Shown here: positions 22,069 to 30,504 of the stretch, in pieces | How positions within the stretch are numbered: the stretch's first letter is position 1 | Layout of the letters: each line of letters opens with the position of its first letter | Assembly: GCF_030161615.1 (NCBI RefSeq) | Contig: NZ_BSUN01000001.1 | Span: 2,480,001-2,544,000, forward strand | Length of the DNA: 64,000 bases | Reading direction: 5' to 3' | Origin: Demequina litorisediminis | Lineage (GTDB): Bacteria; Actinomycetota; Actinomycetes; Actinomycetales; Demequinaceae | Translations under genes and position numbers: made by a program | The notes under the pieces: model-generated | The model's database searches: none | Told to the model about the DNA's origin: nothing | What the model saw: the letters and a program-made list of their open reading frames with translations, nothing else

Positions 22069-22224
22069 GTGATCATTCTCGGTCTGATTCTCTTCCTGAT
22101 CGGCCTTCTCGCGTCGATCGGCATTCTCCAGACCATCGGCATCGTGCTGATGGTGGTCGGACTTGTCCTCGCGCTGCTTGGAGGCACCGGCCGCGCCATC
22201 GGCGGACGAAAGCACTGGTTCTAA
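22069..22224 (+). CDS. DUF6131-like small membrane protein
   Basis: About 51 residues made of two hydrophobic helices ('VIILGLILFLIGLLASIG' and 'IGIVLMVVGLVLALLGG') ending in a basic/aromatic tail 'GGRKHWF'. This matches the small actinobacterial DUF6131 pattern. GTG 22069 is chosen because it starts directly at the first helix; an upstream ATG at 21998 would add a non-conserved tail. Function unknown. Confidence 0.65.
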   Translation: MIILGLILFLIGLLASIGILQTIGIVLMVVGLVLALLGGTGRAIGGRKHWF

Positions 22225-22270
22225 GCCGGCGGGCAGACGCGTGAGCAGTGAGATGTGACCTCTCGCTGAG

Positions 22271-22314
22271 ACGAGGCGGGCGCCGTGGGGTATTCCCCAC
22301 GGCGCCCGCCTCGT
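22271..22314. terminator. Strong intrinsic terminator at the left edge of the DRT3 island
   Basis: A perfect 20-bp GC-rich stem (22271-22290 with 22295-22314) and a TATT loop are followed by TTTGTC. It closes the host-like genes to the left. Confidence 0.9.
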
Positions 22315-22420
22315 TTTGTCTGCCCAGTGCGTGCTATGCCCAGCGAGGCGCCCCAACGCAGCAACTCGCCAATGAGCCGGCGAGGCCCGTGCGCCAAGCG
22401 CTGCCTTGAGCCTGGACCTG

Positions 22421-22958
22421 ATGCTCTGCGACCCTGTTGTCTCGTGGGAGCAAGCATTTCTGACCTGTCGCGTGCTCGCGACAGTTGCGCTCGTGCCGCA
22501 TTCAGTAATGCACTCGCTGTTCGGCGCCAAGTTGAGCGGCTTCGAGAGTTTCATCGTCTCGACCCGTACGAAGGCGCGAGGCGAGAGGCCGACACGCAGT
22601 TTTTGCTCGTCGCGATGTGGCGACTACGCATGGCGGCGGAGATGGCTCAGGATCTTGCGGGTGAGGGTGCGCCGGTGACTGAGGCTTTGTCGGCATTCGA
22701 CGTGGCGTTCCCCCGACTGCGCAATTTGCGCAACGTCCTCATGCACTACGACAGTACTTGCTAGAGAACGACCGACGGCGCAACACGCGCAACGAGGGCG
22801 GCGAACTCGTCAGCAGAGCAGACGTGGAATCCGTCTTCAATAACCCGGACGGATTCTCATGGCTCGGGTCGGACTACCGGTTCGACCTCATCGACACAGA
22901 ATCCACAGAACTGTACCGAGCAGCAACTGGAGCGCTCGGGGTATCGGGAGCGATGTAG
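22421..22958 (+). CDS. HEPN-like helical protein upstream of DRT3 (frame reconstructed)
   Basis: I do not recognise a named family. The reconstructed product of about 175 residues is nearly all helical and contains 'LRNVLMHYD', which fits the R(N)x4H core of HEPN ribonuclease-like domains, followed by 'YLLENDRRRNTRNEGG'. Reconstruction needs one frame change near 22470 and a missing base near 22752 (His-Tyr-Asp-Gln-Tyr-Leu-Leu). The N-terminus and ATG 22421 are tentative. Base composition is lower in GC than the host genes. Position just upstream of a phage-defence system makes a defence role possible, but this is inference. Confidence 0.4.
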
Positions 22959-23666
22959 ACGCTTGAGGCAGCAAACGGTCAATTCCGCCGAGTCATGATG
23001 CGCCACCTAGGCCAGGGGCTTCACCGCTGGGTGAATGTTGGGTGCGACGGCGAGCATGTCGCGTCGCCAGCGATCTGCGTTGCGGCCCTGTTGCTCGGCG
23101 GCATGGCAGTATGCGCCGAGCGCGATAGTCTCAAGCGGGTGGTCGTCTCTACCGAATGCTAGGTCGCGGATGCGATCGAAGCCGAGAAGGGGCTTGCATT
23201 TGCGACTCGGGCCCGCGGCATCGCTGCGCAACGAGTGCTTTCGCAACTGCCGTTAGCGCGGGAGCAGGGCACGCCTCACGGCGTCGGTCCTCGGGTGGTC
23301 TACTCGGGGACGTGATTGAGTATGCGCACTCGTTCAACATCGACACGCGCAAGCGGGTGGGCAATGGCAACAAGCCGCTGGTCGTGAACTTGGTGATGTG
23401 CGCCACCGCGCCATGCTCTGTCCGCAGACGAGGTGCGCGCTTTGCACGCGGCGCTCGCCATGGCGTCGGAAGTGCGGTCATGCGTTGGCGCGTCTCGACC
23501 GCGGACCCGTATCTCGGTCGCGTGAATGCGAAGCGGTACGCGCGCGGATTCATCGGCGCAGTCGGGGGAACGGTATCCCGTTCACGGTAGAAGGCGGTCT
23601 CCGAGGCAGCAGGGCATTGCGCTAGGTTGGTGCCAAGTCGCCTTCGCTGGGGGCAACTGAGGGGGA
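22959..23666. other. Gene-poor stretch upstream of drt3a
   Basis: No gene here is convincing. A minus-strand ORF at 23246-23007 (79 codons, 'ALGAYCHAAEQQGR', 'ADRWRRDMLAVAP') looks weakly protein-like. A plus-strand segment near 23311-23500 ('IEYAHSFNIDTRKRVGNGNK', then 'LSADEVRALHAALAMA' in another frame) may be a gene remnant. Defence reverse transcriptases of this class work with a non-coding RNA, and the last 150-350 bases before drt3a are one natural place for it. No such RNA can be identified by eye. Confidence 0.35.
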
Positions 23667-25030
23667 TGCGCTTGAATTCCGCGCACATTGACGTTAGATG
23701 GCTACTTCGCGCCGTAGATCAGTTTGAAAGACAAGGTCGGCCATTTGTCGGACTGTTCCCAGAGTTGGAGGTGCTACAAGGCGAGATCGCGACTCTTGCG
23801 GGGGCGCGGCGTACGGCGCGGCGGATGTCGGATTGGGCCACTGCGAATCGTCTCACGACAGAGGTATCCGATCTTCGCAAGAAGGTTCGTGAAGAAGTAG
23901 TGTCTCTGCTCGAGTAGATCTGCCGAACGTGCTGACTCTCGTGGATCAACCTGAATCCCTTTGGGAGTTGGAACGTGTTCACGGCCTAGTCTCACGGGCG
24001 GCGACCTATCGGCTCCGAGACGTTGCGCGCGCACACGTGCTCGCGCGCTTTGTGGTCGAGAGCGATCTTCGGGGAGGCTTGCCGCCGCTGGGCGTGGATC
24101 GTACGGCACTTTGCGCGGCTCTGTGCACGACACTGGAAGAGTCGAGCCCCAAAGTGATCGTGAAGACGGATGTGCAGGAGTTCTACGAGAGCGTCAGCCA
24201 TGAGATGTTGATGGATCTCGTGCGGAACTGTCCTGGCCTTTCGCCGAGTGCGGCTGACCACGTCTCCGTACTCCTTTCACGGTACGAGCGCATCGCCGGA
24301 GCGCGAGTGGGGCTGCCGCGTGGGGTTGCCCTCTCGGCGTCTCTAGGCGAACTGGTCCTCGTCGAGGCTCGACAACCGCGTTGCGAGCAGCCTCGACGTC
24401 GTGCAGTACTTCCGCTATGTCGATGATGTGGTCGTGGTCTTCGGCGCGGGCGGTCCACTGTCTAGGCCCCAGGATCGGCGGCGCCAGGTTGTGTCGGTAA
24501 TAGAGAGACTCGGTTTGCGTGCGAACTCAGCCAAGTCCCTCTCTATGGAGCCTCCCGCTATCCAAGAAGTCACGGCTGCGGTCGATTGAGTACTTGGGTT
24601 ACCAATTCGAATTGAGGCCCAACGGCGTCAAAGTCGAACTATCCGCCAAGAAAATGCGGCGTCTGTCGACCCGACTCGCACGTGCGTTCGACGCATTCCA
24701 TTCAAGTCGACGGTCGAACGCGGACCGTAATCGCCTTGTACAGCGGGTAGAACTCTTGACCTCCAACTACCGACTCTCCGGGCGCAAGGCTCGCAGTATG
24801 TGGGTCTAGCGTTCGCAAGTCCCATGGTTGGATCTACAAGTAGGTCTATACAGGAACTTGACCGTCACCTCGCGTTCAGGATCGCCTCGGTCTTGCCCGA
24901 CCGGGCGCTCGTCGCGCGGCTCGAACCCCTCACTTTCTCCAGTGGAATCGACGACGTGAGGTTTGTCAAGGTCAGTGCAAAACGGCTTCAGAGGCTGTCC
25001 CATATATGGAGGAATCTTGGCGAGACGTAA
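23667..25030 (+). CDS. drt3a: Defence reverse transcriptase Drt3a (UG3-like)
   Basis: First of two adjacent reverse transcriptases. The N-terminus ('MRLNSAHIDVRWLLRAVDQFERQG') resembles Drt3a N-termini as I recall them. The RT core follows: 'VIVKTDVQEFYESVSHEML' (first catalytic Asp), 'GLPRGVALSASLGELVL', the 'YFRYVDDVVVVF' palm motif with both Asp residues, 'IEYLGYQF', and thumb-like 'YVGLAFASPM' and 'SHIWRN'. Length after repair is about 454 residues. Frames break at 23913 (GAGTAG, probably GAGCTAG with C lost), 24365-24369 and 24549-24553 (AGCT-type), and between 24786 and 24800 (AGCT-type deletion most likely). No fused nuclease domain is seen. The pairing with drt3b identifies a DRT type 3 system; the assignment is from motif memory, not a database search. 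Confidence 0.85.
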
Positions 25031-26748
25031 GAGACTGCGACTCGCGAGGAACCCGTTTACGGCAATCCTCACGGAGACCATGCCCTTCGAGCTTCCCGTC
25101 TCGTTCTCAAACGTCGGGCTCTATGAGTACTTGGTTGGTCGACGCGCGAAGTTCACTCCGCGGGGCATCGACCTTGGGCCGCGTGATCCGGCTAACTATC
25201 TGCTGGTAAGCATCCTGTTCGGTCAGGAGCCGCATGTGGACACCACAAGACCGGGCAACCCAATGTCCGTGAAGTTGCCGCTCAAGCGGACATCGCCTCT
25301 GCGGTACAGAGTGCGTCATGACCGCCATGGCTACCGTGAACTGTCGGTACCCCATCCGGGCGCGCAGATCGCGGTCGCACACTTCTATGATCGCTTTGGT
25401 CCCGCGATGCTTCAGTATCTCCGCCGCCCGAGCTTCTCAGTGAGAACACCTGTTCGCCGGGCATCCGTGATGTCGGTGCGAGACTCAATCTTCCGCAGGT
25501 TCGAGGACAGAGCCCGGCACGGCGTTGAGTCTGACGCGCACGAGTACGAGTTCCTGACCTCCTACTACCGCTACCGCGAGCACCGATTCATCTTCAAGGC
25601 TCTTTGGTTCTCGGAAGTTTCGGCGTCTTGAGCGCAAGTTTGCCTACGTGCTTGCCCTTGATGTTGAACGGTGCTTCGAGAGCCTTTACACACACAGTGC
25701 ATCGTGGGCTTACGACGGTCGCGACCGGATGAAGCGGAAGTCGACGAGCATTGCGCGGTACCAGGGCTCGTTGGGAGACCGGTTGGATCGCACTATGCAA
25801 TCCATGAACGACCTTGAGACGCGTGGCCTGCTAATTGGTCCGGAGTTCTCGAGGCTCTTCGCGGAGGTTGTGCTGCAGTCGGCAGATCGTGAGATTCAAG
25901 AAGGCTCTGCGCGGATCAGGCGTGACCCGCGGGGACGACTACGAGATTCTTCGGTATGTCGACGACTATTTTGCGTTTGCCTCAACGGAAGCAATCGCAG
26001 ATCGGGTCAAGTCCACTGTGGACCGAGTCTTAAGTTCGTACCGTCTCTACTTGAATCACGATAAGAGTGATCTCTCTGCCACTCCCCGCCTCAACCAAAT
26101 GGATTCTTCACGCGCCGCGGTGCGCACAATCATTAGCGAAAACCTTTACGTCGAGTATCGCGAGGAAGTTGGCGCGCCCCGTAAAGTCGGGAGGGTCGTA
26201 GCGCGGACGAACAGGATCCGGCAAGAAATCTCGGGCGTAATCTCTCCGTCGACTGAACTCGCAGGTCCTGTCGCTTCCTATGCGGTCTCTTTGCTCGAAG
26301 AGCGATTGTCCAGCGTCCTTTCCGAACTCCTGACTTACGCAGATCGACACGCCGGGATTCCGGCCGCCGTGGGCGTTGAGCTCACCCGGAACCTTTCCGA
26401 CTTGGTCGACCTGTATTTCTGGTTGTATGACTTGGCGCCGCGCGTGGCAAATGCAGTCAAGGTCGTTCGCTCACTCGCAGAGGCAAGGAAAGCGAGTGAG
26501 GTTATCGTGCCGTATCGCACTAGCCGTCGTGAACTTGATGCGCGCATCGGAGCGGCATGTCTCATGACCATGGAGAGGTTCGAGTAACTGAAGACAATTC
26601 GATCGAGGCTCTATTCTTCCTGGACCTGATGGCGGACGCATGGGTTGATAACCGGCTAGCAGAGCGGGCCCTTCGTGCGGTAGGCCTTAACCGCGATGTG
26701 AAGCCGCAGGTGCCTGGCTGGTTCAATCCGCTGGTGGTGTTTGAGTGA
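25017..26748 (+). CDS. drt3b: Defence reverse transcriptase Drt3b (UG8-like)
   Basis: Second reverse transcriptase, overlapping the drt3a stop by 14 bases. TTG 25017 is chosen because GGAGG (25008-25012) precedes it and the frame then reads 'LARNPFTAILTETMPFELP', like known Drt3b N-termini. Core motifs are 'SVPHPGAQIAVAHFYDRF', 'FAYVLALDVERCFESLYTHS' (first catalytic Asp), 'GLLIGPEFSRLFAEVVLQ' and 'ILRYVDDYFAFA' (catalytic Asp pair). The C-terminal part is helical and ends 'VPGWFNPLVVFE'. Breaks: near 25616 (A/G run), 25902-25906 (AGGCT), and 26583-26586 (GAGTAAC, most simply GAGCTAAC with C lost, giving Glu-Leu-Thr-Glu). Length about 577 residues. In this family the two RTs act together in antiphage defence. 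Confidence 0.85.
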
Positions 26749-27063
26749 TGCGGATCTCTTCACGGTCCGCGGATCTGGACTGGGCGCATCGGGCACTTGT
26801 CGACCACGCACTTGCCAGGGTTCAGGCAAGGGAGGAGGACGACGTTCCGGACGCGTCAGTCGCGTTCTTCGCGATCGGCCTTCTGGCGTCGCCAACGGTC
26901 GACGACGCGACGAAGTTGGCGGTCGGGTTGTCATACAACGCTCGCACGAAGGCTGATCGATATAAGGAACGCCGCGGAGGTCGCATCCAACTGGTTTGTT
27001 GACTGGGGTCAGATTGATCTTCACGAGCGCTTGCTGCGGAAGCGCGTGAGAGACATATACTGA
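26748..27063 (+). CDS. Third small gene coupled to drt3b
   Basis: No family recognised. About 104 residues; the start overlaps the drt3b stop (TGATG; a GTG three bases earlier is also possible), so translation is probably coupled. The sequence is helical and charged, with 'VDHALARVQAREEDD', 'SVAFFAIGLLASP', and after repair 'TKLIDIRNAAEVASNWF' and 'LHERLLRKRVRDIY'. The frame breaks at 26950-26954 (AAGGCTG for AAGCTG). DRT3 is usually described as two RT genes plus an RNA, so this gene may be an accessory component or simply cargo. Confidence 0.6.
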
Positions 27064-27482
27064 CCACGCGCCCGCATCACTTGTTGCGTTTGCAGCAAGT
27101 ACACACCAGCGCATGGACACTGGCGAACGCGGATGCTTTGTCCCTAGGACGCGGCACTCTCGCTCGACTGGCAATAGGCGGCGCAGAGTGTCGCGAACTG
27201 GGCGCCTGTATGCCATGGAAACTCGTGGTAACCTCTTTGCCGTGCCCAGTTCGACCACCGCCGGGCATGCGTCGCAGATTGCTTCTCCTTCTCGCCAGCG
27301 CCCCCGCTCCTGACATGAGCACACCAGCGCCCGGCTCGTAGAAATCCTCTCTTCGGCGAACGAACGCGTGTCCCCATCGCGATTCGCCACCACCGCCGGT
27401 GCCCTCCACGAGGGACAACACACGCGCGCCGCCACGGCGAGCGCGCGCATCGGCCGCAAGCCTGAAAGGCTCCGCACCACCT
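27064..27482 (+). other. Junction of the DRT3 island and long 5' leader of the helicase gene
   Basis: No convincing gene. A small hairpin, CTTGTTGC-GTTT-GCAGCAAG (27080-27099), follows the last island gene and could end that transcript, though it has no T run. GC returns to host level from about 27240. A possible start site region around GGTAACCT (27228-27235) would give the helicase mRNA a leader of more than 200 bases, common for DEAD-box genes. A short uORF from ATG 27268 ('MRRRLLLLLASAPAP') ends at 27341; its meaning is unclear. Confidence 0.4.
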
Positions 27483-29059
27483 ATGGCTACGACTTTCGCC
27501 GAACTCGGCGTACCCACCCAGGCTCACCACCGTCCTGGAGCGTGAGGGCAAGACCACCGCCTTCCCCATTCAGGAAGACACCCTTCCCGACACCCTTCCC
27601 GGACGCGACGTCCTGGGCCGCGGCAAGACCGGCTCGGGCAAGACCCTGGCGTTCTCGCTGCCCGTCGCCGCGCGCCTCGGCGCCAAGGGTGGCCGCGCCA
27701 AGCCCGGCCGCCCCCGCGCGCTGATCCTTGCTCCCACCCGCGAGGCTCGCCACGCAGATTGACGCGGTCATCGCGCCGCTCGCCGCCGCCTACGGCATGA
27801 CCACCACCACCATCTTCGGTGGCGTCAGCCAGCAGCGTCAGGAGCGTGCCATGGCGCGCGGCGTCGACATCGTCGTCGCCTGCCCCGGCCGTCTCGAGGA
27901 CCTCATGGGCCAGCGCATCGTGTCGCTCGACGCCGTCGAGATCACCGTGCTCGACGAGGCCGACCACATGGCCGACCTCGGCTTCCTGCCCGGCGTCACC
28001 CGCATCATGAACGCGACGCCCACCAACGGCCAGCGCCTCCTGTTCTCCGCCACGCTCGACAACGGCGTGGACAAGGCTCGTCAAGCGCTTCCTCAACAAC
28101 CCCACCACGCACTCGGTCGACTCTGCGGAGAGCCCCGTCGAGGCGATGACGCACCACGTCTTCCACCTGGCCGATGCCGAGGCCAAGAAGAACGTGGTCC
28201 GCGCCCTGGCATCGGGCACGGGCCGTCGCGTCCTCTTTATGCGCACCAAGCACCACGCCAAGCGCCTGGCACGTCACCACCTCCGACGGCATCCCCGCCG
28301 TGGACCTGCACGGCAACCTGTCGCAGAACGCCCGTGATCGTAACCTCGCCGCCTTCGCCGAGGGCCGCGTGAAGGTCCTGGTCGCGACCGACGTCGCCGC
28401 CCGCGGCGTCCACGTCGACGGCGTCGAGCTCGTGGTCCACGTGGACCCGCCCGCCGAGCACAAGGCGTACCTGCACCGCTCGGGCCGCACCGCGCGCGCC
28501 GGTTCCTCCGGTGACGTGGCAACCCTTGTCCTCCCCGAGCAGCGTCGGGACACCGACCAGGCTGCTGCGCAAGGCCAAGATCAACGTGAAGCCCGAGAAG
28601 GTCAACGACTCGTCGCCCGCCGTGGTCGCGCTGATTGGCGAACGCGCCGAGCGCGTCTCCGCCGCAGCGGCCGAGATCGCGATCGCCGGCACCGGCCCGC
28701 AGAAGCAGGGTCAGGGCCGCGGTAACGGCGGCGGTCGCTCGCGCAACGGCGGCGCCTCGCGCAATGGCGGTCAGGGCGGCGGCCAGGGTCGCGGTCGTGG
28801 CGGCAACGGCGGCCAGTCCGGTCAGTCCGGCGCCGGCCAGAACGGCCAGGGCGGCGGTCGCGGACGCGGCCGTGGACGCGGCGCCGCTCAGGGCGCCCGC
28901 TCGACCGCAACCTCGAACGAGCAGGGCGGCACCCGTCAGGCAGCCGGCAGCGGCTCGGGCGGTTCGCGCTCCGGCGGTCGCCGTCCCCAGTCGCACGGCG
29001 GAGGTCACCGCTCGGCGGCCGACTTCTCGTCGTCGCGCGGCGGACGCCGCTCGCGCTAA
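27483..29059 (+). CDS. DEAD-box RNA helicase with Gly/Arg/Asn-rich tail
   Basis: ATP-dependent RNA helicase. Q motif 'FPIQEDTLP', motif I '[10 protein letters not shown]', Ia 'PTRELA' (after repair), II 'DEAD', III 'SATLD', and in domain 2 '[15 protein letters not shown]', '[14 protein letters not shown]', V '[17 protein letters not shown]' and VI '[10 protein letters not shown]'. The last 130 residues are low-complexity G/R/N/Q repeats, a likely RNA-binding disordered tail. AGCT-type breaks are at 27520-27524, 27743-27747, 28074-28078 and 28559-28563. Near 28275 about five bases around an expected CAGCTG seem missing. Followed by a strong terminator. Confidence 0.93.
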
Positions 29060-29122
29060 TCGGCGCCGCACGCCTTTACGCGGACGCCGCACGCGCCAAG
29101 CGGCACACAGTTCTCGCGTAGC

Positions 29123-29160
29123 ACGAGGGCCCGGTCACCAGTCGGTGGCCGGGCCCTCGT
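29123..29160. terminator. Terminator between the helicase and transglutaminase-like genes
   Basis: ACGAGGGCCCGGTCACC (29123-29139) pairs with GGTGGCCGGGCCCTCGT (29144-29160), one G-T pair, loop AGTC. It lies between convergent genes. Confidence 0.85.
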
Positions 29161-29172
29161 CACGTTCTGGGC

Positions 29173-30348
29173 CTAGGAGAAGCGCGACATCTCGCTGTCC
29201 ACGACCCAGTCGGAATCCACTGTCCGCGAGGCGAGCGCGGGGTCGTCGGGGGAGAGCATCAGATAGTCCTGCACCAGGCCCGATGCGCCCTCCGCGTCAT
29301 CCCAGGTGGTGTCGACCACCCACCACTGGCCGTCGACGAGGACCCGGTTCCAGGCATGCCCTCCCACCGTCATTCCCGACGATGCCGTCCCGGTGACCTG
29401 GACCGCCTCGAGCCCTGCGGCATCGGCCATCGCGAGGAAGGCCTGCGCGTAGCCGTTGCACACCGCCGTGCGGCTCGCAAAAATCCCGTACGCCTCCTGG
29501 GACTGCTCCACACGCGCGCTGCTGACGTCACCCGCCTGGATCAGCCCGTAGGCCTCGTAGTCGTACTCGGCCAGTCCCACGATGTAGTCGTGGATGGCTG
29601 TGACCTTCTCACGCTCGCTTGAAGCATCGGCCGCGCCGGAGAGTGAGAGCCCGGCCTGGACCGCGGCGTAGGTGACCGTACGGCGATGCTCCGCCTCCTC
29701 GTCGCTGTACACGTACTCGGGCTCCAGGTAGACGCGGTGACCGTCGTCCAGATACGTGCCTCCACCGCCGAACGCATACGGGTTCTGCACGTATGCCTCC
29801 GTGTAGGCATCGAACACGCCGTCCTGGCCCACCTCGCGCGCCCAGGTGGTGACGTCGATGCGCCGCTCCTGCGTCAGGAGCCCCTCCTCGATCCGCCGCA
29901 CCAACTCCGTGGTGCCAAAGGTCGGGTAGCCGCTCACGGGCGTCTCGACCGAGGCGAGGTCGGCCTGCGTTGGCGGCTCGATGACGTACGGCGATCCCCA
30001 GCCGCCAGCAAAGGAGCCCCACTCCGGCAGATAGCCGAGGTTGCCGGCCCACCGATAGGCGTTGAGCGCGACGATGACGATCGCCAGCACTATCAGCACC
30101 GTGCGTCCCGTGTTGCGGCGCCGCGGCTCAGGCGCGGTCCACGCGAGCGACGACGCCACGCCGGGGGAGTAGACCGCACGTTCGATGCCGGTGGCACGAT
30201 CGCGGGTGCGCGGCGTCCAACGGTAACCATCCCAGTACCGCTCCAGGCGCGTCTCCGAGGGATCGGGCAGCCAGCCCGGCGCAGGCAGACGCGGCCCAGG
30301 GGTGCGACTCGAAGCGTCGTCGTCGCGCCCGTCCGGATAGAACGTCAC
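29173..30348 (-). CDS. DUF2510-transmembrane-transglutaminase-like protein
   Basis: About 391 residues, frame intact. The N-terminal part has the DUF2510 pattern ('PAPGWLPDPSETRLERYWDGYRW'-type), followed by one membrane helix ('TVLIVLAIVIVALNAYRWAG') and an outer transglutaminase-like domain with the catalytic triad visible: Cys in 'TAVCNGYAQAF', His in 'VGGHAWNRV', Asp in 'VVDTTWDDAEG'. It may act in cell-surface protein crosslinking or proteolysis (family inference). Substrate unknown. Confidence 0.85.
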   Translation of the reverse strand: MTFYPDGRDDDASSRTPGPRLPAPGWLPDPSETRLERYWDGYRWTPRTRDRATGIERAVYSPGVASSLAWTAPEPRRRNTGRTVLIVLAIVIVALNAYRWAGNLGYLPEWGSFAGGWGSPYVIEPPTQADLASVETPVSGYPTFGTTELVRRIEEGLLTQERRIDVTTWAREVGQDGVFDAYTEAYVQNPYAFGGGGTYLDDGHRVYLEPEYVYSDEEAEHRRTVTYAAVQAGLSLSGAADASSEREKVTAIHDYIVGLAEYDYEAYGLIQAGDVSSARVEQSQEAYGIFASRTAVCNGYAQAFLAMADAAGLEAVQVTGTASSGMTVGGHAWNRVLVDGQWWVVDTTWDDAEGASGLVQDYLMLSPDDPALASRTVDSDWVVDSEMSRFS

Positions 30349-30504
30349 GGTGGAATGGCCCCCTCAGGCGGCGCGCGCGGCGCCTCGGTGAGGACTGTAC
30401 CGGCGCACGTAGGGCCCCGATAGGTTCGTGTGAGGAACCCGTGATCGCTTCGCCGCTGGAGCCCCCGACGGGACGTGTGCCGGTGCATGCGCCATGATGA
30501 GCGC

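Noticed and set aside
22982-23246. Minus-strand ORF of 79 codons as a firm gene
   Set aside because: Weakly protein-like, no family recognised, and overlapped by an equally open plus-strand frame. Mentioned only in the region note.
23667-26748. Retron or group II intron reverse transcriptase
   Set aside because: Two different RT genes overlap, and there is no maturase or HNH domain, no intron boundary and no msr/msd-like inverted repeat beside the gene. Motifs fit the DRT3 pair better.
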